A stretch of DNA of 64,000 bases from Kordiimonas lipolytica (GTDB lineage: Bacteria; Pseudomonadota; Alphaproteobacteria; Sphingomonadales; Kordiimonadaceae). The translations under genes and the position numbers were made by a program. The stretch spans positions 117,915-181,914 of the forward strand of contig NZ_LRUB01000002.1 in assembly GCF_001550065.1 (NCBI RefSeq), in the 5' to 3' direction. Below the pieces are notes generated by a model, which worked only from the letters and a program-made list of their open reading frames with translations, did not search any database and was not told the DNA's origin. Below, piece after piece: positions 10,220 through 18,416 of this stretch (position 1 is the first letter of the stretch; each line of letters opens with the position of its first letter).

Positions 10220-10864
10220 CTACCTTACGGCTTTCGCAGCACTAAGGAAGGCTTCAATTTTCTCACCGGACTTCTTGCCCGGCGCATCTTCAACGCCCGA
10301 GGAGACATCCACGGCGTGGGCACCACTTTCCTGAACCGCCTGCCGGACATTCTCTGGCGTCAGGCCACCTGCCAGCAACCAGGGGTACGGCAGGTCCCTG
10401 CCCGACAGCAGGTTCCAGGGGAAGCTGTGCGCGTTGCCGCCCGGGCGGTCAGACCCTTTCGGCGGCTTGGCATCAAACAGGATCGCGTCCACGTGGGGGG
10501 CGAACATGTCAGCCTGATCGATATCCTCTGCCGTTGATACCCCGATTGCCTTGATGATTGATACGCCAAGGCGGTTCTTCAGGATCAGTGCCTCATTGGG
10601 GTATTCGTCGCCGTGCAGCTGCACCCAGTCCAAATCCAGCGCGTCGCAGGCATCCTCAATGAAATCATGATCCGCGTTAACGAACAGGCCCACCCGTTCA
10701 GTTGAGGACGGCAGCTGACGGCGCATGGCAGCAGCGTCCTTGAGCGTCAGGTTCCGGGGCGACTTATCGAAGAAAACAAAGCCAAGCCAGCGGGCGCCAT
10801 AAAAGGCTGCCAAGTTGGCGTGTTCAGGCTTTGTAATGCCGCAAATCTTTACCGAAACAGACAT
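10220..10864 (-). CDS. trpF: Phosphoribosylanthranilate isomerase
   Basis: A 214-aa TIM-barrel enzyme of tryptophan synthesis that isomerises phosphoribosyl-anthranilate. Catalytic Cys lies in KICGITKPEHA (about residues 5-15). GFVFFDKSPRN, VGLFVN, LDWVQLHGDE and LAGGLTPENV are all family segments, and VDVSSGVE closes the phosphate site. A TTG at 10882 also opens the frame, but the ATG at 10864 has GAGGAA about 10 nt upstream and gives the normal N-terminus. It is the first trp gene of the run; the isomerase-like gene upstream ends 43 nt away. Confidence 0.94.
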   Translation of the reverse strand: MSVSVKICGITKPEHANLAAFYGARWLGFVFFDKSPRNLTLKDAAAMRRQLPSSTERVGLFVNADHDFIEDACDALDLDWVQLHGDEYPNEALILKNRLGVSIIKAIGVSTAEDIDQADMFAPHVDAILFDAKPPKGSDRPGGNAHSFPWNLLSGRDLPYPWLLAGGLTPENVRQAVQESGAHAVDVSSGVEDAPGKKSGEKIEAFLSAAKAVR

Positions 10865-10907
10865 GCCCCATGGGTTCCTCAAAACCGGCGTGGGGCAGGG
10901 TGCGCCC

Positions 10908-11741
10908 TTAGGCCGGATCGTCGCTTTTCATCAGATCGTCGAATTCCACGCTTTGGCGCGTCAGCGCAGCCGTTGCGGCCTTCATCAGATCTTCGCCAAG
11001 GAGCATCCCGCTGTTCCAGGTGGCGACATAATCAAGGCCGTCCGCAACCGAATGATCCCGTGCATGATTGAGTACAGCTTTTGTGCCTGCAACCGCAAGA
11101 GGACTTTTGGAAGCAATTTCTTGCGCGATCCGTAAGGCCTGCTGGTGCAAGTCGTCACGGTCTTTCGCGATATGATTGAGGAAACCTAACCTGTGGGCTT
11201 CGTCCGTGTGCATCTTGCGGCCCGTGTAGGCCAATTCCTTGACGATGCCGAACGGGAGCACGTGCGGGGCACGCTGCAGCGTGCCCACATCCGCCACGAT
11301 TCCCACGTTGATTTCCTGGATGGTGAAATAGGCGTCCTCAACCGCCAAACGGATATCGCAGGCGGTGATCACATCCACGCCCGCGCCGATGCAGGCACCG
11401 TGGACAGCGGAGATTACAGGCACGCGGCAAGTGTCAATGGCGGTGAAACAGTCCTGCAGCCAGAGGATATGACGGCGGAGCTTTTCACGGATGCGCGCGG
11501 GGTCGCCTTCTGTTGCCCCCAGCACCGCGCCGCTTTCCTTCAGGTCCAGCCCAGCGGTGAAATGCTTGCCGTTGCCGGACAGGATCACTGCCCTTACGGA
11601 AGGGTTTTCATCAAGCTCGCGGAAGGCTTTGCCGATCTCGCCGAACATGGTGCCGTTCATGGCATTAAGCTTGTCTGGCCGGTTGAAGGCCACATGGGCG
11701 ATATGGTCCTTGATCTCAACAGTGATGGTTTCAAACGTCAT
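10908..11741 (-). CDS. Crotonase-family protein, likely delta(3,5)-delta(2,4)-dienoyl-CoA isomerase
   Basis: A 277-aa enoyl-CoA hydratase/isomerase superfamily member. The oxyanion segments are GKHFTAGLDLKE and HGACIGAGVDVITACDIR. The run QEINVGIVADVGTLQR closely matches mitochondrial ECH1, including its Glu and Asp, which argues for dienoyl-CoA isomerase rather than hydratase. That enzyme moves double bonds so that odd-position unsaturated fatty acids can enter beta-oxidation. The ATG at 11741 has GGGAGGAG about 8 nt upstream. It stands upstream of the trp genes and may be co-transcribed with them, although the pathways are unrelated. Confidence 0.85.
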   Translation of the reverse strand: MTFETITVEIKDHIAHVAFNRPDKLNAMNGTMFGEIGKAFRELDENPSVRAVILSGNGKHFTAGLDLKESGAVLGATEGDPARIREKLRRHILWLQDCFTAIDTCRVPVISAVHGACIGAGVDVITACDIRLAVEDAYFTIQEINVGIVADVGTLQRAPHVLPFGIVKELAYTGRKMHTDEAHRLGFLNHIAKDRDDLHQQALRIAQEIASKSPLAVAGTKAVLNHARDHSVADGLDYVATWNSGMLLGEDLMKAATAALTRQSVEFDDLMKSDDPA

Positions 11742-11817
11742 GCGTGGCTCCTCCCGGCTGTTCTGCTCCATTATATTGGGCGAAACAGCCGGGGGGCCAC
11801 CTTGCTGCCGTGATTTT

Positions 11818-13332
11818 TTACCGGTAGAGCGCGACCAGCTCTTCGAAGCTTCCGGCCTTGGCCATATCCTTGCCGATGCGGCCTTTCTGGAACCAGTTGT
11901 TCGCGAATTTGCGGGCCTTTTTGTCTTTGATGTGCATATCCAGATGGTCTGCGACAGACTGCATATCGGCATAGCCGACGCTCAGGTCCGCGCGCATACT
12001 GCGCACCAGGGCGAAGAACTCGTCGCGGCCGAGGAGTTCATCTAATACATTGAAGGTAAGTGTGCTGACGGTATTGATCTTGCTGTCAAATCCTTCAACT
12101 GCATACTCGGTCAAAGGTGTCTTTGAAAACATTGGGTCTTTGGACGCGAATTCTCTGACGGATCTGTAAGCGCCTTTTCTCAAGTGCGGGAGGGCGACCT
12201 CTTCATTCAGTCGAATCTGAAGATACCGATCAATCCCAACAGCCCAATGATCCTGCTTGCCTCTTGGGTTCAAACGCCATAGGTCGATCAAGTTTGATCG
12301 TACAAATCCTTCGGACAGGTGACCAGTGACACCATTGGCCTGAAAGATATCGTCTGTATTGTCTTCAATTGGATGGACCCGTCCTGTTTTTTGCGCCAAA
12401 TCAGGGACATTGATCTGATCCAGAGTTAGCAGGGCAAGGCCGGTGTCGCGCGGGTGTTTAAATCCATCGGGGATTTCGGCGATTGTAAGGTGTTTGGAAT
12501 TTGGCAGTGGACCCAGAATATTCGACAGGCTCGATATTTCCCTTTCCAGAGATACGGCCACAGCTGCTGCAGATGATTGGTCCATAGTCATATACGCCAG
12601 GCTTGCCGCTGGTTGCGGCATGAACTTATAAGGCCCTATGGCGAGTGTCATCAGGCCGGTGGGTTGCTCGCTTTTCATTTCGAACTTGGTGATGTCGCCA
12701 TCGGTGGTTTTCTGGGCAATCTTCAGGTTGCCGACCACGGAGTTCAAGCCGGGCACGTCAAGGAAGGCGACCTGATAAAAGGGTTTGTGGGTCCACGCCT
12801 CTTGGATGGACAACCTATCTGCGTCTGCGAACACAGGATAGCCGAAGCTTTGGGCGCGGATCATGGTGAAATCTGGGTGCAGCGTTTCCTTGACCCCCAC
12901 GAGGCCGGTCTGCGAGAGGTCCTGCAGATACCCGCGGTAATGCACTACGATCTCCAAGCGGCTTTCACCCTTGCGCAGCGATTTTGGCAGGGTCACCTCG
13001 GCGACGTTCAGCTCTAACGGACGCATACCCGTTGCGGACGCAACCCGGCTGGTCAATTTGAGCGTCTTGCCGCCTGGACCCACAACTTTGTCGAATTGCA
13101 GGCCGGGGTTGAGAAGGAGGGAGATCTTGCTTACCGGCGTGTCGCCAATGTTGCGGAAGCTGACCTGATAAGCCCCCACCATCTGGCCGTCAGGTGCCTC
13201 TTCCGCGAAATGGAACTTGGCCACCAGTGTGGCGTTCAGAAGCTCGATATCGCTTTCCGCCCTGGCGCTGACAGCCCCCAGCAACAGCAACAATGCCCCA
13301 ACCAACAATCGCATGATGTTCCCCAACTTCAT
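11818..13332 (-). CDS. Secreted M1-aminopeptidase-like protein lacking the HExxH zinc motif
   Basis: A 504-aa protein with a signal peptide (LLVGALLLLLGAVSARA). Overall order resembles M1 metallopeptidases: an N-terminal beta domain with YPVFADADRLS (about 165-175), a segment around 288-303 where M1 enzymes carry the GxMEN loop, a helical core and an FANNWFQKGRIG end. The position where HExxH-x18-E would be expected reads GHLSEGFVRS...DHWAVGIDRYLQ (about 337-372), so the zinc ligands appear lost. It is therefore probably a non-catalytic or re-purposed family member; the assignment rests on pattern only. An ATG at 13314 has GGGGAA just upstream and may be the real start. The gene is adjacent to nothing obviously related. 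Confidence 0.6.
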   Translation of the reverse strand: MKLGNIMRLLVGALLLLLGAVSARAESDIELLNATLVAKFHFAEEAPDGQMVGAYQVSFRNIGDTPVSKISLLLNPGLQFDKVVGPGGKTLKLTSRVASATGMRPLELNVAEVTLPKSLRKGESRLEIVVHYRGYLQDLSQTGLVGVKETLHPDFTMIRAQSFGYPVFADADRLSIQEAWTHKPFYQVAFLDVPGLNSVVGNLKIAQKTTDGDITKFEMKSEQPTGLMTLAIGPYKFMPQPAASLAYMTMDQSSAAAVAVSLEREISSLSNILGPLPNSKHLTIAEIPDGFKHPRDTGLALLTLDQINVPDLAQKTGRVHPIEDNTDDIFQANGVTGHLSEGFVRSNLIDLWRLNPRGKQDHWAVGIDRYLQIRLNEEVALPHLRKGAYRSVREFASKDPMFSKTPLTEYAVEGFDSKINTVSTLTFNVLDELLGRDEFFALVRSMRADLSVGYADMQSVADHLDMHIKDKKARKFANNWFQKGRIGKDMAKAGSFEELVALYR

Positions 13333-13405
13333 TAACGTAATAGAATAACATAATGATAATTGGAGGGAAGGATCAAGCTAAAAAATGCGGGTGGTTGCCC
13401 TGGGG

Positions 13406-14047
13406 TCAGTCCGGTGCGCAGAAACGGGTGATCAGCGTATCGCCGATCTCGGCTGCCGCTTCCACGTGCGCGATATCGATATTCAGGCCAAAAAGCACCA
13501 TTACGATGTGCGTGGTGTCTTCCGTCACCGCCGTGCGGGCGCTGTCGGAAAAGGGGGTGCCGAAGGGGCCTTTGTCGTCCTTCAGGACCGGTAGGCCCTC
13601 AAGGTTGATCGGCCCGCGGCCGATGCCTTCGTATGTGTCGCCTTTCGCACCGATGGTCAGCGTCATATCGCCATCGATTTTGGCGGTGTCATAGATGCCG
13701 ATCGGGATGCCGGTCATCAGCGACACAAGGTTGCCGCTGTCGACCACATTATTGACCTGATATAAGGGCTTGCCCGCGATCACTCGGCGGGTCAGGGATT
13801 CAGATGACGGGCGGTAGCGGCTCGGGTCCTTGCCGCAGGCCTTGAAGGCGGCTCGCACGTTCGCGATCACCGGGTCGCTCGCCGCCGCTTCGCCCAAAAG
13901 TTCCTGCAGCCGCATCTCTGCGCCGTCCTCAATGGAGGTAACAAGGCCCGGCGGTGACGGCCGCACAGCGACATCATAATCAAGCGCGCCCACATGGACG
14001 GCAAAACCAAGTTCCTGAAACCGGGGATCGATGGATAGCTGCGGCAT
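13406..14047 (-). CDS. B3/B4 domain-containing protein (PheT tRNA-editing-domain relative)
   Basis: A 213-aa free-standing B3/B4 domain as found in the beta subunit of phenylalanyl-tRNA synthetase. Typical elements are the YRPSSESLTRRVIAGKPLYQ stretch, NNVVDSGNLVSLMTGIPIG and the DYEGIGRGPINLEG-like region (about 95-165). Free-standing members are usually listed as putative tRNA-binding or editing proteins; their substrate is not established. The ATG at 14047 has AGGGAG about 5 nt upstream, and a longer frame to 14257 would run into the neighbouring membrane-protein gene. It follows the TVP38 gene by 88 nt. Confidence 0.8.
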   Translation of the reverse strand: MPQLSIDPRFQELGFAVHVGALDYDVAVRPSPPGLVTSIEDGAEMRLQELLGEAAASDPVIANVRAAFKACGKDPSRYRPSSESLTRRVIAGKPLYQVNNVVDSGNLVSLMTGIPIGIYDTAKIDGDMTLTIGAKGDTYEGIGRGPINLEGLPVLKDDKGPFGTPFSDSARTAVTEDTTHIVMVLFGLNIDIAHVEAAAEIGDTLITRFCAPD

Positions 14048-14135
14048 AATATACTCCCTGACTACCTCCATCTTAACGGGCGGTTTCCGTAAAGGCCATA
14101 ATCTCCGCAGCACAAATTTCCGGCCGCGTGTGGGC

Positions 14136-14789
14136 TCAGATTTTGGCCCATATCCGCCGGTGAAAATAGAACCAGGCGCCCCAAAGGGTGGCCGAGAGCG
14201 TAAGCGCGGCATAGATGGCGGGCATGGGGTCATCCACCGTGCTGACTGAACCGGCATAGGCCGCGATCAGGCAATAGGGGACGGTGCCCAGCCACCATGC
14301 TGTCAGGAAGCGGCTGAAGCGCATCCGCGTGATACCCGACATGCAGGCTGACACTTCCGGGATGATGGGCATGGCGCGCCCGATCAGGATCATCAGGAAA
14401 CCGTGCTTCTGGAACATGTCCTTGGCTTCAGCCACTTGCTGTGGGTTTCGGGCAATGCGCGCGAGAAGCTTGTCGCCATACAGGCGGCTCAGGCCGTGGC
14501 CCGCTATGCCTGCCAACGTCAGGCCGGTGATAGACGCCATGCTGCCGACGCCAAAGCCCAGAAAATAGCCCGCGAGCAGGCATAGCGTCAGGGTTGGCAT
14601 GGCGATGAACAGGTCTGCAAACAAAAGGGCGGCGATGATGGCGGCGACAAGGCCCGGCGACAGGTTCGAGGCGGCATCAAGCCAGCCTTCGATCTGCGCG
14701 ACAGAAAGAATGCCAGTGGCTTTCAGCACCACAAATGTTGATGCGAAGGCGAGCGCCAGCATCAGGAATATTTTCACAAGGGCTGCCAT
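14136..14789 (-). CDS. TVP38/TMEM64 (DedA-related) membrane protein
   Basis: A 217-aa inner-membrane protein with about five hydrophobic segments. It has the family core LCLLAGYFLGFGVGS and GRAMPIIPEVSACMSGITRMRFSRFL, the latter matching the P-x-x-P-x-x-x-x-S-x-x-x-G signature of TVP38/VTT proteins. Members are implicated in lipid or polyprenyl-phosphate movement across the membrane, but the substrate here is unknown. It starts 1 nt after the stop of the SDR gene (TGACATG), so the two form an operon facing a CRP-type regulator. Confidence 0.85.
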   Translation of the reverse strand: MAALVKIFLMLALAFASTFVVLKATGILSVAQIEGWLDAASNLSPGLVAAIIAALLFADLFIAMPTLTLCLLAGYFLGFGVGSMASITGLTLAGIAGHGLSRLYGDKLLARIARNPQQVAEAKDMFQKHGFLMILIGRAMPIIPEVSACMSGITRMRFSRFLTAWWLGTVPYCLIAAYAGSVSTVDDPMPAIYAALTLSATLWGAWFYFHRRIWAKI

Positions 14790-14790
14790 G

Positions 14791-15525
14791 TCATGCTCCC
14801 TTCAGGATGCGTGCGGCCAGTGCCGGGCTCAGGCGGCGGATGAACATCAGCAATTTCACTTTGCCAATGAAGTTGTCCGGAGTCCCGCGCTCAAGCCCCT
14901 TTAGGATGCCCTGCGCGGCCTCCAACGGGGATATCTTGCCGCTGCCCCGGCCTGTGGTCATGGCCGTGTCAACAAGGGGCAGGAAAGCCTGCTGAATCTC
15001 AACCCCCGTGTCTTCAAGCTGATACCTCAGCGACTGCGTCAGGATGTTGAGCGCGCCTTTGGTGGCGCAGTAAACAGCAGAGCTTTTCTTTGGTACCAAG
15101 CCGAGGGCTGAGTTGATATTCAGGATGCGGGCGTCTCCTGCGGCCTCAAGGCAGGGCAGCAGGCCATGGATCAGGTAGCAGACGCTGGTGAAATTGGTCG
15201 TGACCTCTTCCGCGATGGATGCTGGGTTGAAACCCGGGTCCGTGAACAGGGGCGTATGCTGGATGGCGGCATTGTTGATCAGGACATCAATTGGCCCCAA
15301 AGTTTGCAGGTGCTTGATTGCGGCGCGCAAGGCCTGAAGGTCTGTAAGGTCGGCGCGGATGGTCGTAACATTTGGCGCGGCCTGTGCCAGTTTCTGAAGT
15401 TTCTCTTTGCTACGGCCCAGTACGATCACCTGGTTTTCATGGCAGAGCATCTCCACAAGCGCGCGCCCCACGCCCGACGTGCCGCCCGTGACCAGAATCC
15501 GCTTATCCTTCAATTGAAATTGCAT
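14791..15525 (-). CDS. Short-chain dehydrogenase/reductase
   Basis: A 244-aa classical SDR. The cofactor loop TGGTSGVG is at residues 13-20, NNAA follows, and the catalytic Ser and YCATK are present (INSALG at about 137-142, YCATK near 152-156). The acidic or basic residue pattern after strand 2 (VLGRSKEKL) suggests NADP(H). Sequence style resembles DltE-like oxidoreductases, but the substrate cannot be told. It is the first gene of a two-gene operon with the TVP38 protein and is divergent from the CRP-type regulator, with 80 nt between them. Confidence 0.88.
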   Translation of the reverse strand: MQFQLKDKRILVTGGTSGVGRALVEMLCHENQVIVLGRSKEKLQKLAQAAPNVTTIRADLTDLQALRAAIKHLQTLGPIDVLINNAAIQHTPLFTDPGFNPASIAEEVTTNFTSVCYLIHGLLPCLEAAGDARILNINSALGLVPKKSSAVYCATKGALNILTQSLRYQLEDTGVEIQQAFLPLVDTAMTTGRGSGKISPLEAAQGILKGLERGTPDNFIGKVKLLMFIRRLSPALAARILKGA

Positions 15526-15585
15526 TTTCGCCTCGCTTGTTCCTTATTTGTGTGCGGACCATAAGGCGCGGCCAATGGGGCGGCA

Positions 15586-15599
15586 TTAACCTGGGTTAA
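15586..15599 (+). promoter_or_regulatory. Palindrome TTAACC-TG-GGTTAA before the CRP-type gene
   Basis: A perfect 6-bp inverted repeat with a 2-nt spacer ends 6 nt before the ATG at 15606 and touches the ribosome-binding site. The symmetry and location in the SDR/regulator intergenic region suggest an operator, for example autoregulation by the adjacent regulator, though this is inference. Confidence 0.45.
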
Positions 15600-15605
15600 G
15601 AGGCG

Positions 15606-16145
15606 ATGGATTTTTCCGAATTCCTGAATGAGCATGCAGAGACGCGCCAGTTTGTGCGGGGTGACCATGTCTTTCGGCAGGGCGACGCGGACCGCAGCCT
15701 TTATTTCGTGAAGGCGGGTTTCCTCAAGGCCTATTACCTGACAGAAAGCGGTGGGGAGCAGATCAAGTCTTTCATGGATCAGGGCAAGGTGATCGGCAGC
15801 CTGACGGCAGCGGTTGCGGCGGAACCCAATACCTTCAGCCTTGTGTGCCTTGAGGATTGCACATTGATGCGCTTCTCTTTTAGTGCCCTGCGTGAGAAGG
15901 CAGCGCATTCGCCCGCATTATCAGACATGGTGACCGGCCTGCTCCTGGAACTTGCGATGAAGAAAGAGCGCCGGGAATATGAACTTCTGTGCCTGTCGGC
16001 CGAGGAACGCTACCGACGCCTGCTAAAGCGCATGCCTGAGCTGACGTCACGCGTGCCCCAGCAGGACATCGCGCTTTATCTTGGCATCACGCCTGTGGCC
16101 CTTAGTCGGATCAAGAAGCGGCTTGCTGAACGGGGCGCGACTTAA
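15606..16145 (+). CDS. Crp/Fnr-type transcription regulator
   Basis: A 179-aa protein with a cyclic-nucleotide-binding fold (about residues 10-120; RGDHVFRQGDADRSLYFVKAGFLKAYYL) and a C-terminal HTH whose recognition helix is ITPVALSRIKKRL (about 160-172). It is shorter than Crp (about 210 aa). The canonical cAMP-binding GE-x-AL..RS..V signature is not visible, so the ligand, if any, is unlikely to be cAMP. The start has AAGAGG 5 nt upstream. It is divergent from the SDR/TVP38 operon and is a natural candidate to regulate it. Its 3' end overlaps the convergent formyltransferase gene by 4 nt. Confidence 0.85.
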   Translation: MDFSEFLNEHAETRQFVRGDHVFRQGDADRSLYFVKAGFLKAYYLTESGGEQIKSFMDQGKVIGSLTAAVAAEPNTFSLVCLEDCTLMRFSFSALREKAAHSPALSDMVTGLLLELAMKKERREYELLCLSAEERYRRLLKRMPELTSRVPQQDIALYLGITPVALSRIKKRLAERGAT

Positions 16146-16936
16146 AGAGGCTGGCGATGCAGGCTCGGCGCGCGCTGTTCGATCTTGCCGTCTAGATACA
16201 TATCGACAATCCGATCACCGTACACTTCATAGACCATCCTAAGGTGTTCGGGCCTCCAATCTCCGGATGGCCAAAGCTTGCCGGATGTCTTGTGGTCTTT
16301 TTTGGCAATCTCGTGCCCGGCCGCGAGGCGCGCGACAAGCGCAGGCAGGTCGGCTGCCAGGCTCAAAACGGCGCGACAGGCCAGGTCATGCAGGCCATCG
16401 CCGCGAACCAGTTCGGCGACGCATTGGTGAACTACGGCACCAGCGTCCAGTTGGTTGGTCAGATCATGCAGTGTCATGCCGGTCATCTGCGGCTCCAGCA
16501 TGTAACTGGGCCAGAAATGAGTAATAGCGCCCTTGTACCAGGGGGACAGGCCGCCATGGATGTTCCAGCGCTCGCTCGTGGCACAAGCCAGCGTTTCGTC
16601 CGACAGCTTGTGGCAGCCATAGGACAACAAGAGATCGGGTGCCTGCTTCTTGATGAAAGCCTGCACTTCTTTGCTATTACAGTCGGCCGGGTCAATGGAC
16701 ATCAGCGGCACATCGGGCCATTCGGCCAGGCCGTAGAACTTTTCTTCGCTGGCGATATGGCGTTCGAAATGCGTTCGGTACAGGGCCTGCAGGTCGGGTG
16801 CGAGATCTTCCGGCGGCTCCGGCAGGAACAAGGCGCGCTCCTCGCGAATGATGGCTGCCAGGTGGCCGGTGGCGGCTAGGGTGCGAGCCATGAAGGCGTG
16901 ACGCCTGTGATTGCCGGTGAAGAAAACGATTTTCAT
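16142..16936 (-). CDS. Formyltransferase-family protein
   Basis: A 264-aa protein of the formyl_trans_N fold (Fmt/PurN/ArnA-type). The catalytic Asn and His are in WNIHGGLSPWYKGA (about residues 126-139), and the catalytic Asp is in LHDLTNQLDAGAVVHQ (about 164-179). Such enzymes usually move a formyl group from 10-formyltetrahydrofolate to an amine, often on a nucleotide-linked amino sugar. There is no OB-fold tRNA domain, so it is not Fmt. Its ATG overlaps the stop of the DUF4910 gene (TGATG), which points to joint function. The acceptor is unknown. Confidence 0.82.
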   Translation of the reverse strand: MKIVFFTGNHRRHAFMARTLAATGHLAAIIREERALFLPEPPEDLAPDLQALYRTHFERHIASEEKFYGLAEWPDVPLMSIDPADCNSKEVQAFIKKQAPDLLLSYGCHKLSDETLACATSERWNIHGGLSPWYKGAITHFWPSYMLEPQMTGMTLHDLTNQLDAGAVVHQCVAELVRGDGLHDLACRAVLSLAADLPALVARLAAGHEIAKKDHKTSGKLWPSGDWRPEHLRMVYEVYGDRIVDMYLDGKIEQRAPSLHRQPL

Positions 16937-18291
16937 CAGACAGGGTCCTTCTGGTGATAGGAAATCAGCTTTTCTTCTTCCAACCGTTCAATGATGCCCT
17001 TCAACTCGCCAATGCTGCAACCGCACTTGTCGGCAATTTCCGCAAGGGAGGTTTGCCCGTCCGCCATATTGAGAACCCACAGAAGCCGCTCCAGGCTGGT
17101 TCGACCGTCTGACAAGGCATCGTTTGAATCCGATCGTGTCTTTTCGGAATTCATGTTGGGGTAGAGATTACGTTTCCCAAGCTGTGGTTCGCCAAAAGGC
17201 GAATGATTGACCGGGTTGCCAGCAATCTCACCAAGTGACAGGAAGTGTTCTAGCGCGTCAACGCTTTCCACAAGATTGTCGATGCCCATGAAGTCTTTGG
17301 TGTCGTGCGAATTGTGGTAGCCGTCATAAAATCCATATGCTGCGCGTGCCACCTGTCCCATCGGCAGGTTAAAGCCGGGCGCACAATATTGCCGTTCATC
17401 ACTGCCGCCGGTGGGGGTGAAATCCATATAGCTGAATGGCAAAGGGCCTTCTTCTTTCCCATTCGTGAAGCGCATGGCCAACGAATCAAAAAGGCTGTTG
17501 CCGCGTCGGCTGGCCTTATAGCGCAGGCCGGGTGCGCCGCCGCCGATACAGGTCACAATCAGGCCCGCTTCCAGCTTTTCCCGAAGGTGGTTGTGATAAT
17601 CATAGAGGAAGCAAAGAGACCCGATGGTCTCTGGATTTAGCACGAAGCGATAGCTATAGCGCCGCTTGGGCCAAGCCTTGATGCGGCGATAGAGTGCGAG
17701 AAGCGTCAGCGGACCGCTCAGCTCATTGTTGGCCAGCGACGGGTGGCACAGATAGCTTGTCAGCATGATTTCCCTGTCGCTGTCGCCGGGCAAAACGCAC
17801 GTGGCGTAGGGAACGCCGCCGTCCTTGAAGTCGCTCTCGATCAACACACGGTACTGGCCGGGCTGCAACGATTGCCGCGTCTCGTGGCTCATGCAAAAGC
17901 CCCAGGTGCGCTTATAGTAGCTTGTCACATACGGGATGGCGTCGGGAAGATCGGGCAGGCTGTGGAGATGCGGCTCTAGTTCTTCAAGGCTGAAGGTGCC
18001 GTCCACCGGCTCCGCATAGTTCACGACCGACAGGTTGTTCACCTCTGTGTCGCATAGAAGCGTGCCGTCGGGCGCCCAAAGGCGGGCTCGCTTGCAGTGC
18101 CACTCAGGCGGCACCGTCCAGTCGAACACCTCCGAACCGGTAGGAATCTTTTTGACTTCCAGGGGCATAAATTGCCTGAAATAGTCGATGGACGCCTCAA
18201 TTCCCGGCCCGGTGATCGAACGGAAAAGCGGAAAAAGGTGGTCGAAACTCTGGTCAAGGAGGTCGAAATCCGTCTGAAAGCGGTCAAACAT
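16936..18291 (-). CDS. DUF4910 aminopeptidase-like protein with C-terminal winged helix
   Basis: A 451-aa protein. The N-terminal and central parts match the DUF2172/DUF4910 M28-like peptidase architecture: TSYLCHPSLANNELSGP (about 180-196), VLNPETIGSL, a GGSDERQYCAPG segment and YHNSHDTKD, all in the positions of M28 zinc ligands. Residues about 395-445 form a winged-helix segment (SLAEIADKCGCSIGELKGIIERLEEEKLI), as in this family. Members often lie in surface-polysaccharide clusters; the substrate is unknown. It is translationally coupled to the formyltransferase. The pair is not accompanied by glycosyltransferases here. Confidence 0.82.
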   Translation of the reverse strand: MFDRFQTDFDLLDQSFDHLFPLFRSITGPGIEASIDYFRQFMPLEVKKIPTGSEVFDWTVPPEWHCKRARLWAPDGTLLCDTEVNNLSVVNYAEPVDGTFSLEELEPHLHSLPDLPDAIPYVTSYYKRTWGFCMSHETRQSLQPGQYRVLIESDFKDGGVPYATCVLPGDSDREIMLTSYLCHPSLANNELSGPLTLLALYRRIKAWPKRRYSYRFVLNPETIGSLCFLYDYHNHLREKLEAGLIVTCIGGGAPGLRYKASRRGNSLFDSLAMRFTNGKEEGPLPFSYMDFTPTGGSDERQYCAPGFNLPMGQVARAAYGFYDGYHNSHDTKDFMGIDNLVESVDALEHFLSLGEIAGNPVNHSPFGEPQLGKRNLYPNMNSEKTRSDSNDALSDGRTSLERLLWVLNMADGQTSLAEIADKCGCSIGELKGIIERLEEEKLISYHQKDPV

Positions 18292-18416
18292 GCAAGAAGC
18301 CTACACTCAAATTTCTGAAAAATATGGTTTTCTTCGATCTAAAGCTCAGCAAGCACCATGCCAACGATGTCGTAAGGTCAAAACAAACAACTAACAGGGC
18401 TGTCCTTCCCTAGGGC

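Noticed and set aside
11193..11813. 206-codon plus-strand frame opposite the dienoyl-CoA isomerase-like gene
   Set aside because: It is a shadow of a confident crotonase gene that has a strong ribosome site on the minus strand.
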